Below are positions 1-5,312 of a stretch of 5,312 nt of DNA, piece by piece; positions within the stretch are counted from its first letter, which is position 1; each line of letters starts with the position of its first letter. Location: the NCBI GenBank assembly GCA_044356825.1, contig JBIKVM010000200.1, forward strand, positions 1-5,312, read 5' to 3'. Below the pieces are notes generated by a model that saw only the letters and a program-made list of their open reading frames with translations, did no database searches and was not told the origin of the DNA. The position numbers and the translations under genes are program-made. This stretch comes from JAUREX01 sp044356825. Its GTDB lineage: Bacteria > Pseudomonadota > Alphaproteobacteria > Rhodobacterales > Rhodobacteraceae.

Positions 1-33
1 CGCCATGATGACTGCGACCTTTCCCTCCGACAT
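1..33 (-). CDS. N-terminus of a divergent gene, possibly an SDR-family oxidoreductase (partial)
   Basis: Only the first 11 codons are inside the window; they read MSEGKVAVIMA and then run off the left edge. The start is well supported: a perfect AGGAGG lies 5 nt upstream of the ATG on the minus strand (plus positions 39-44). A short polar start followed by Lys-Val-Ala-Val-Ile-Met-Ala is how many short-chain dehydrogenases/reductases begin, being the first beta strand of a Rossmann fold just before the glycine-rich nucleotide-binding turn. That turn is not visible here, so the family call is a guess. Other Rossmann-type or PurE-like starts are possible. A second in-frame ATG at codon 10 is unlikely as the start given the ribosome binding site. 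The gene is divergent from the cysteine synthase gene and shares the 34-165 intergenic region with it. Confidence 0.6.
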   Translation of the reverse strand, partial: MSEGKVAVIMA

Positions 34-38
34 GCCCG

Positions 39-44
39 CCTCCT
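39..44 (-). promoter_or_regulatory. Shine-Dalgarno site of the left-edge divergent gene
   Basis: The plus strand reads cctcct, so the minus strand reads AGGAGG, a full match to the anti-Shine-Dalgarno sequence. It sits 5 nt upstream of the ATG whose first base is at 33. This site is the main reason to believe that a real gene starts at the left edge. Confidence 0.75.
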
Positions 45-110
45 GCTGCCTGCTTCGGCAAGTATCGCCCATTCGCGCCCCCGCCGCGAGGCCCCGCCGC
101 CGCCCGCGGG

Positions 111-139
111 TTGAGTTTGCGCTGCCCCCGGCCTAGAAG
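111..139 (+). promoter_or_regulatory. Candidate sigma70-type promoter for the cysteine synthase cluster
   Basis: TTGAGT (111-116) matches the -35 consensus TTGACA at 4 of 6 positions. TAGAAG (134-139) matches the -10 consensus TATAAT at 4 of 6. The spacer is exactly 17 nt. It is the only AT-containing pair in an otherwise extremely GC-rich intergenic stretch. Transcription would start near 146, giving a short leader of about 20 nt that still includes the ribosome binding site. This is pattern matching by eye; no start site has been measured. Confidence 0.5.
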
Positions 140-152
140 AGGGGGGTCATTC

Positions 153-158
153 AGAGGA
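153..158 (+). promoter_or_regulatory. Ribosome binding site of the cysteine synthase gene
   Basis: AGAGGA lies 7 nt upstream of the ATG at 166, which is good Shine-Dalgarno spacing and supports that ATG as the start. The codons that follow encode a conserved N-terminus leading directly into the GRTPLI motif of the enzyme family. Confidence 0.65.
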
Positions 159-165
159 CGACCCC

Positions 166-1197
166 ATGCGCCTTGCCCGCAACCTCGCCGACGCCGTCGG
201 CCGCACCCCCCTGATCCGCCTGCGCGCGGCAAGCGAGGCGACCGGCTGCGAGATCCTCGGCAAGGCGGAGTTCCTGAACCCCGGCCAGTCGGTCAAGGAT
301 CGCGCGGCCCTCTGGATCATCCGCGACGCGGTGGCCCGCGGCGCGCTGCGCCCCGGCGGCACCATCGTCGAGGGCACGGCCGGCAACACCGGCATCGGGC
401 TGGCACTTGTGGGCGCGTCGATGGGCTTTCGCACCGTCATCGTCATCCCCGAGACGCAGAGCCAGGAAAAGAAGGACATGCTGCGGCTCGCGGGCGCCGA
501 ACTCGTCGAGGTGCCGGCCGCCCCCTATCGCAACCCCGACAACTACGTCCGCTATTCCGGCCGCCTCGCCGAGCGTCTGGCGCAGAGCGAACCCAACGGC
601 GCGATCTGGGCCAACCAGTTCGACAATGTCGCCAACCGCCAGGCCCATGTCGAGTCGACCGGCCCCGAGATCTGGGAGCAGACAGGCGGGCGCGTCGATG
701 GCTTCGTCTGCGCCGTGGGCTCGGGCGGCACGATTGCGGGCGTCGCGATGGCGCTGCAACCCAAGGGCGTGCGGATCGGCCTTGCCGATCCCGAGGGCGC
801 GGCGCTCTGCAGTTATTACACGACGGGCGAGTTGAAGGCCGAGGGCTCCTCGATCACCGAGGGGATCGGGCAGGGGCGCATCACCGCCAACCTCGAGGGC
901 TTCCGCCCCGACATGGCCTGGACCATCCCCGACAGCGAGGCGCTGCCCATCGTGTTCGACCTGCTCGCGCATGAGGGGCTCTGCCTCGGCGGGTCGTCGG
1001 GCGTCAACATCGCGGGCGCGATGCGGATGGCGCGCGCGCTGGGCCCGGGGCACACGATCGTCACCATCCTGTGCGATTACGGCACGCGCTATCAGTCGAA
1101 GCTCTTCAACCCCGACTTCCTTCGCGCGCGCAACCTGCCCGTGCCCGACTGGCTCGACCGTCCGGCGCGCGCACTGCCCGATGTGCGGCAGGGCTGA
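166..1197 (+). CDS. cysK: Cysteine synthase A-type PLP enzyme (O-acetylserine sulfhydrylase family)
   Basis: The 343-residue product is a fold-type II PLP enzyme expected to make L-cysteine from O-acetyl-L-serine and sulfide in the cytoplasm. Motifs in order: GRTPLIRL (12-19); NPGQSVKDR (38-46), where Lys44 should form the PLP Schiff base; the substrate loop TAGNTG (71-76); the PLP phosphate-binding GSGGT (185-189); and GGSSG (275-279), whose serine (277 or 278) should contact the pyridine nitrogen. The length is slightly above classical CysK (about 310-325). NPGQ instead of NPA-x, and Ala72 where classical CysK has Ser, place it in the divergent 'cysteine synthase A' subfamily shared by proteobacteria and fungal cysteine synthase 2-like proteins. 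No C-terminal CBS domains are present. The symbol cysK is used loosely: family membership is very likely, but cysteine desulfhydrase or another beta-replacement activity is not excluded. It is the first gene of the cluster, and its stop is 7 nt before the channel gene. Confidence 0.9.
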   Translation: MRLARNLADAVGRTPLIRLRAASEATGCEILGKAEFLNPGQSVKDRAALWIIRDAVARGALRPGGTIVEGTAGNTGIGLALVGASMGFRTVIVIPETQSQEKKDMLRLAGAELVEVPAAPYRNPDNYVRYSGRLAERLAQSEPNGAIWANQFDNVANRQAHVESTGPEIWEQTGGRVDGFVCAVGSGGTIAGVAMALQPKGVRIGLADPEGAALCSYYTTGELKAEGSSITEGIGQGRITANLEGFRPDMAWTIPDSEALPIVFDLLAHEGLCLGGSSGVNIAGAMRMARALGPGHTIVTILCDYGTRYQSKLFNPDFLRARNLPVPDWLDRPARALPDVRQG

Positions 1198-1204
1198 AGT
1201 GCCG

Positions 1205-3604
1205 ATGAGAGGCGCGCGCACGATCCTCGGTGTCTGCGTCCTTGTGTTGCTTGCCTTCGGGGTGCCCTTCGCCGGGGCGCCATGGTCCGAGGCTCAGGTC
1301 CGGACGATCGAGACGCCCGCTGCCGATGCCCCCGATTTCGTGGCGTGGGATCAGATCGCGACGCGGGCCGAATCGCTATTGGACACACCCGCACGCCTGA
1401 CCGAGGCGCGGCTCGGGTCGCTGCGCGAAGACGTCGTGGGTTGGCGCGCGCAGTTCCTTGCCGCACAGGGGGCCGAGGCGCAACGGATCGAGGCGCTCCG
1501 CAGCCAGATCGCGGCACTCGGGCCCGCACCCGCCGACGGGGGCGCCGAGGCGCCTGAAATCGCGGCGCGGCGGGCCGAACTCGGGGCGCAACTGGCCCGG
1601 CTCGAGGCGCCGGTGCTTGCCGCAGACGAGGCGTGGCGGCGCGCTGATGCCATCGTGACGGCCATTGACCGCATCCTGCGCGAGCGCCAGGCCGAGGCGC
1701 TTCTGACCCTTGGCCCGGCGCCCGCCAATCCCGAGAACTGGCCCGCGGCGATCTCGCTCTTGCGTGCCACTCTGGGTGCCGTCGCGGACGAGGTCGTGGC
1801 GGCGGCGGAGCCGGACCTGCGCCGCTCGAAACTTGTCGGCAATCTGCCTGCAATCGTCGGACTTCTGGGTGCAGCGCTTCTGCTTGTTTGGTCGGGGCGG
1901 CGCTGGTTGCGCCTCCTGCAGGGGCGGATCGATTCCCTTGCGCCGAAGATGTTCGCGCCCCTCTCGCATGCGATCGTCTCGATCGGGCAGGTCGGGCTGC
2001 CCACGGCCGGCGCCTGGCTCATCAGCCGCGCGCTGGTCCTCGGCGGGCTCGACACCGGCGTGAGCGGCGCCCTCGCCGCGGCACTGCCCGAGGCGGGATT
2101 CGCCGCCGCCTTCGCGCTCTGGCTGGGCGAGCGGCTGTTCGGAACCACCGGCCGCAGACCGATCCTGCCGCGCGACACCGAGGCAAGCGATGCCGCGGCG
2201 CGGCGCATTGCGGGGTTGCTTGGACTACTCTTTGCCATTGCGCTCCTGTTCAATCGCGCCATTGCGGCGCTGCCCGACGCGCCCTGGCGTGCCGCAGGCG
2301 ATGCCGTCGTTCTCTGGCCGCTCGCGGCGGTCGCCGGGATCTTGCTCTGGCGGGCCGGCCGGATGCTTGGTCCAAGGCACGATCCGGTGCCGCCTCCGGC
2401 CGATACCGAGGGCGCGACTCCCCTGCCGGTCGCGATCGACCTGCGCATCCGGCACGGACTTGCCGCCGCGGCCCGCGCGATCGGCATCATCGCGCCCCTT
2501 CTGGCGCTCGTGGGCTACAGCGGGGCGTCCGATGCGCTGCTGCGTCCGGCGATCCTCTCGCTCGCCGTGGGGGGGGGCGTCCTCGTGCTGCATCGGCTCG
2601 CGGTCCGGCTGATCGCGCTCGTGCGCGAAGGAACCGGCATGTCGGTGAGCCCCTCCGGGGCGGGAGGGCTGGCCGAGGTGCTCGCGGGGATTGCCCTCAG
2701 CCTCGCGGCACTGCCCGTGCTCGCACTCGTCTGGGGGGCGCGCACGACTGACCTCGCGGAGATCCTTGCCCGGATCCAGAGCGGCGTGCAACTGGGTGAC
2801 GCCCGTATCGCGCCCGATGACATCATCGCCTTCGCGGTCATCTTCGCGGCCGGCTACGCCCTGACACGCGCCGTAAAGACCACGCTGCGCTCAACCGTCC
2901 TGCCGCGAACCTCGCTCGATCGAGGCGGTCAGACGGCGATCGTCTCGGGGGTGGGCTATGCAGGGTATTCGCTGGCCGGGCTGATCGCGATCAGCGCCGC
3001 TGGCTTCGATCTCTCCTCGCTCGCAATCGTCGCCGGTGCGCTGTCCGTCGGCATCGGCTTCGGGCTTCAGAATATCGTATCGAATTTCGTCGCAGGAATC
3101 ATCTTGCTGATCGAACGGCCCTTTTCCGAGGGGGACTGGATTGAGGTCGGTGGAGCGCAGGGAATCGTCAAGGCGATTTCGGTCCGCTCCACCCGGATCG
3201 AGACCTTCGACCGCACCGATGTGATCGTGCCCAATGCCGACCTCATCTCGAACCATGTCACGAACTGGACGCGTTTCAGCCTGACGGGGCGTATCATCAT
3301 GCACGTTCGCGCCGCTCTTGGCTGCGACACGCGGCGCGTCGCAGACATCCTGCTTGACGTCGCGCGCGAGACGCCCGGACTGCTCGCGCGACCGGCGCCG
3401 CTTGCGCTCTTCACCGGCTTTGGTACGAGCGGGCTTGACTTCGAGTTGCGGGTCTTCGTGCGCGACGTGAACACCTCGGCCACGACCCGCTCCGAGATCA
3501 ACCATGCGATCGCGCGCCGTTTTGCCGCCGAAGGAATCGACATTCCCTTCCCGCAGCACGATCCCACGCTGCCACCCCGAGCCCGAGCGAAGCCTGCATC
3601 ATGA
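1205..3604 (+). CDS. Large MscS-family mechanosensitive ion channel, DUF3772 type
   Basis: The 799-residue inner-membrane channel is expected to open under membrane tension and release solutes during hypo-osmotic shock. A signal peptide is visible (about 1-30, hydrophobic core 7-24, likely cut after SEA). A periplasmic, Ala/Glu/Arg-rich helical region follows (about 45-210; 65-165 looks coiled-coil), its later part (about 130-190) fitting DUF3772. By eye there are about 11 membrane segments from 213 to 636. The last is the MscS pore helix, with SVGIGFGLQNIVSNFVAG (614-631) then ERPF (637-640). The MscS beta domain begins GDWIEVGG (643-650), continues through VPNADLISN (675-683), and the C-terminal domain ends at GIDIPFPQHD (777-786). 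This resembles large MscK-like channels rather than the roughly 286-residue MscS. ATG 1205 is chosen because it lies just after the cysK stop and starts the signal peptide; the frame is open upstream to 971, but only over cysK. There is no strong Shine-Dalgarno site, which suggests coupling to cysK. Confidence 0.92.
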   Translation: MRGARTILGVCVLVLLAFGVPFAGAPWSEAQVRTIETPAADAPDFVAWDQIATRAESLLDTPARLTEARLGSLREDVVGWRAQFLAAQGAEAQRIEALRSQIAALGPAPADGGAEAPEIAARRAELGAQLARLEAPVLAADEAWRRADAIVTAIDRILRERQAEALLTLGPAPANPENWPAAISLLRATLGAVADEVVAAAEPDLRRSKLVGNLPAIVGLLGAALLLVWSGRRWLRLLQGRIDSLAPKMFAPLSHAIVSIGQVGLPTAGAWLISRALVLGGLDTGVSGALAAALPEAGFAAAFALWLGERLFGTTGRRPILPRDTEASDAAARRIAGLLGLLFAIALLFNRAIAALPDAPWRAAGDAVVLWPLAAVAGILLWRAGRMLGPRHDPVPPPADTEGATPLPVAIDLRIRHGLAAAARAIGIIAPLLALVGYSGASDALLRPAILSLAVGGGVLVLHRLAVRLIALVREGTGMSVSPSGAGGLAEVLAGIALSLAALPVLALVWGARTTDLAEILARIQSGVQLGDARIAPDDIIAFAVIFAAGYALTRAVKTTLRSTVLPRTSLDRGGQTAIVSGVGYAGYSLAGLIAISAAGFDLSSLAIVAGALSVGIGFGLQNIVSNFVAGIILLIERPFSEGDWIEVGGAQGIVKAISVRSTRIETFDRTDVIVPNADLISNHVTNWTRFSLTGRIIMHVRAALGCDTRRVADILLDVARETPGLLARPAPLALFTGFGTSGLDFELRVFVRDVNTSATTRSEINHAIARRFAAEGIDIPFPQHDPTLPPRARAKPAS

Positions 3605-4323
3605 TGACCGACCCCGTATTTCGGACCGATCCCTACCGCGCGACCCTGCGCACCCGGGTGCTTGCGCTGACAGAGGAAGGCGGGATCGTACCCGCGGCCT
3701 CGAACTTCTATCCCACCGGCGGGGGCCAGCCGGGCGATTCGGGGCACCTGACCTGGGAGGGGGGCCGCATCGCCATAGCGACGACGCTGAAGGGCGAGGG
3801 CGGCGCGGTGGTTCTGCTGCCTGCCGAGCCCGGGGTGATGCCGCCCGATGGCGCCGAGGTCGACCTCGCGCTGAACTGGCCCCGGCGGCACGTGCACATG
3901 CGGATGCACACGGCACTGCATCTGCTGTCGGTGGTGGTGCCGCTGCCCGTCACGGGCGGCGCCATCGCCGAGGGGCGCGGGCGGCTCGATTTCGACATGC
4001 CCGAGCCGCCCGGCGACGGTTACCGGATCGAGCGCGACCTCAACGCGCTGATCGCGCGCGACCTGCCGGTCACCGACGACTGGATCACGGATGCCGAGCT
4101 CGAGGCCAACCTGGGCCTCGTCAAGACGATGTCGGTGCGCCCGCCGACGGGGCAGGGGCGGGTGCGGCTGGTCAGGATCGGTGCGGGCGCCGATCAGGTC
4201 GATCTGCAGCCCTGCGGCGGCACCCATGTCGCGCGCACCGGCGAGATCGGCCTCGTGAGCGTGGCGAAGATCGAGAACAAAGGCCGTCAGAACAGACGCA
4301 TCACCCTCGAACTTCAGGTCTGA
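3601..4323 (+). CDS. alaX: Alanyl-tRNA editing protein (AlaX family, with N-terminal Gly-rich domain)
   Basis: The 240-residue cytoplasmic trans-editing hydrolase is related to the AlaRS editing domain. It should remove wrongly attached serine, and possibly glycine, from tRNA(Ala). The N-terminal part carries the glycine-rich motif GGGQPGDSGHL (40-50). The zinc site is intact: HTALH supplies His103 and His107 (HxxxH), and CGGTH supplies Cys205 and His209 (CxxxH). Length and the N-terminal domain match medium-length AlaX (type II) rather than the short editing-only form or the long form with a C-terminal extension. There is no aminoacylation domain. The ATG at 3601 overlaps the channel stop as ATGA, and upstream sequence shows only a weak purine-rich stretch, so reinitiation after the channel gene is likely. 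A second ATG at 3604 would shorten the protein by one residue only. The last 23 nt overlap the convergent permease gene. Confidence 0.93.
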   Translation: MMTDPVFRTDPYRATLRTRVLALTEEGGIVPAASNFYPTGGGQPGDSGHLTWEGGRIAIATTLKGEGGAVVLLPAEPGVMPPDGAEVDLALNWPRRHVHMRMHTALHLLSVVVPLPVTGGAIAEGRGRLDFDMPEPPGDGYRIERDLNALIARDLPVTDDWITDAELEANLGLVKTMSVRPPTGQGRVRLVRIGAGADQVDLQPCGGTHVARTGEIGLVSVAKIENKGRQNRRITLELQV

Positions 4324-5312
4324 CGCGCTCGGCGGCATCGAAGCTGCGCCGGGTATCAGGTACGCCGTCGCGCGACAGCAGAACCGCGAAGGGGCGCAGC
4401 CCCTCGACATGCGCGCACACGATCATCAGCGCGACCATGATCGGGACGGCAAGGAACATCCCCGCCACGCCCCAGACCGCCGCCCAGAAGGCGAGCGACA
4501 GCAGGATCCCGAACGACGATAGCCTGAGGGCGCGGCCCAGCAGCAGCGGATCGAGCACCATGCCCACGACAAACTGGATCGTCGTCAGCACCGCCAGGAG
4601 TCCGAGCGCCAGGACCGTGTCGCCCGTCTGCACATAGCCCACCAGCACCGCGATGATCGTCGCCACGATCGAGCCCACGTTGGGGATGAAGTTCAGGATG
4701 AAGGTCAGCACGCCGACGGCCAGCGCCAGATCGAGCCCGAACGTCGCCATCGCCGCCCAGGCAAGCGCGCCGGTGACAAGGCTGACGGCCGTCTTGACCA
4801 GAAGATAGCGGTTCACCCGGTGGATGATAGAGGCGATGACCTCCTCGGCCCGCCGCGCGCCTGCGGCATCGCCGAAGAGGTGAGTGAGCTTGGCCGAGAA
4901 GAACAGCCGCTCGGCAAAGAGAAAGCCCACGAACAGCACGATCAGCACGACCCCGGACAGGATCCCGCTCGCCTGCCCGACGAAGGCGCGCAGATAGTCC
5001 GCGATTCGGAACTGCTGCATCGATTGCAGCACCGCCGCCTCGACATCTGCGCCCATCCACGAAAAGAGCTCGGCCACCGCCGCCTGCGCGGGGTCGGTGT
5101 ATTGCGCGACGGTCGTGACCACGGTGTTGGCCTGCGACAGGAAAAGACCCACGAGGGCGAACAGCGCAGTGGCGATGATCCCCAGTGCGATGATGCTGGC
5201 GATGGTCGGGGGAATCCGCACCCGGCCGATCCGCGCGCCGCCGACCCAGCGGATCACGTCCGACGTCAGGCTGAAGAGGATGATCGCGATAACGAGCGAG
5301 ATCAGGATGAAG
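4301..5312 (-). CDS. AI-2E family transporter (N-terminus beyond the right edge)
   Basis: The frame stays open through 5312, so the gene is partial; 336 residues are visible and full members usually have about 350-380. The first visible residues (FILISLVIAIILFSL) are already inside a membrane helix. A GTG at 5257 could be read as a start but lies after that helix and has no merit. Family signatures in visible-residue numbering: a soluble stretch at about 60-115 between early helices, IPNVGS (209-214), DPLLLG (254-259) and WGVAGMFLAVP (280-290), the last being the typical terminal-helix motif of this family (PF01594). About seven or eight hydrophobic segments are visible in all. The family includes TqsA-like autoinducer-2 exporters and Na+/H+ antiporters; the substrate here cannot be told from sequence, and quorum-sensing transport should not be assumed. 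The product is an inner-membrane protein. The gene converges on alaX with a 23-nt overlap, and its promoter is outside the window. Confidence 0.92.
   Translation of the reverse strand, partial: FILISLVIAIILFSLTSDVIRWVGGARIGRVRIPPTIASIIALGIIATALFALVGLFLSQANTVVTTVAQYTDPAQAAVAELFSWMGADVEAAVLQSMQQFRIADYLRAFVGQASGILSGVVLIVLFVGFLFAERLFFSAKLTHLFGDAAGARRAEEVIASIIHRVNRYLLVKTAVSLVTGALAWAAMATFGLDLALAVGVLTFILNFIPNVGSIVATIIAVLVGYVQTGDTVLALGLLAVLTTIQFVVGMVLDPLLLGRALRLSSFGILLSLAFWAAVWGVAGMFLAVPIMVALMIVCAHVEGLRPFAVLLSRDGVPDTRRSFDAAERVRPEVRG

Larger units (their letters stand above)
34..165. other. Divergent intergenic region
   Basis: These 132 bases separate the left-edge minus-strand gene from the cysteine synthase gene and must hold the control signals for both. 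Rightward, a promoter-like pair and a ribosome binding site are visible (listed separately). Leftward, only the strong AGGAGG is clear. A weak -10-like GATACT exists on the minus strand (plus 61-66) but has no matching -35 hexamer at 16-17 nt. The middle (about 75-110) is almost pure G/C. I see no convincing operator palindrome. Confidence 0.7.

Noticed and set aside
971..1204. An upstream extension of the channel reading frame inside cysK
   Set aside because: It would add 78 Arg/Ser-rich residues ahead of a clear signal peptide and overlap the conserved end of cysK by over 200 nt. ATG 1205 directly precedes the signal peptide.
151..1221. A 356-codon open frame antisense to the whole cysteine synthase gene
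   Set aside because: Its product is rich in Arg/Ala/Gly/Asp/His without any recognisable motif, and it mirrors the cysK codon pattern. In high-GC genes such antisense frames stay open by chance because stop codons are rare.
4390..4404. A GC-rich inverted repeat (GGGGC-gca-GCCCC) considered as a terminator for the plus-strand cluster
   Set aside because: It has a 6-bp stem including the flanking A-T pair, a 3-nt loop, no U-tract on either strand, and lies inside the permease coding sequence.
3067..4410. A 447-codon minus-strand open frame spanning the channel end, all of alaX and the permease end
   Set aside because: It runs across three well-supported genes, has low-complexity basic and His/Pro-rich composition, and shows no domain. 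It is best explained as a high-GC shadow frame.
3504..4637. A 377-codon plus-strand open frame overlapping alaX and the permease gene
   Set aside because: The composition is Arg/Ala/Ser-rich with no motif. The alaX frame in the same stretch has an intact HxxxH and CxxxH zinc site, and the permease frame has clear family motifs.
5255..5257. GTG as the start codon of the permease
   Set aside because: The frame is open upstream to the window edge and encodes a hydrophobic helix expected near the N-terminus of AI-2E family proteins, so the real start lies outside the window.

Overview
The window is very GC-rich, almost fully coding, and has strong G/C third-position bias. Gene families, order and codon use suggest an alphaproteobacterium, most likely a member of the Rhodobacterales. 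That placement is inferred from style and gene content, not from a marker gene. Everything looks chromosomal: I see no mobile element, tRNA/rRNA, CRISPR array or phage-like segment.

Layout, left to right. (1) At the left edge are the first 11 codons of a minus-strand gene, with a textbook Shine-Dalgarno site; the fragment resembles the N-terminus of a short-chain dehydrogenase/reductase. (2) A divergent intergenic region (34-165) carries a plausible sigma70-type promoter facing right. (3) A tightly packed plus-strand cluster follows: a cysteine synthase A-type PLP enzyme (166-1197), a large MscS-family mechanosensitive channel of the DUF3772 type (1205-3604) and an AlaX-type alanyl-tRNA editing protein (3601-4323). 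The gap is 7 nt at the first junction, and the second is an ATGA stop/start overlap, so the three genes are probably co-transcribed and translationally coupled. (4) A convergent minus-strand AI-2E family permease (4301 to beyond the right edge) overlaps the end of alaX by 23 nt. Its N-terminus lies outside the window.

The three plus-strand products have no established shared pathway. One makes cysteine from O-acetylserine and sulfide, one releases osmotic pressure at the inner membrane, and one hydrolyses mis-acylated Ser-/Gly-tRNA(Ala). Serine chemistry loosely links the first and third, but this is inference. I did not find a convincing undescribed system. The items most worth a second look are the altered substrate loop of the cysteine synthase, the Asn at the MscS Gly113-equivalent position, a 9-G run in the channel gene, and the gene-end overlap at 4301-4323.
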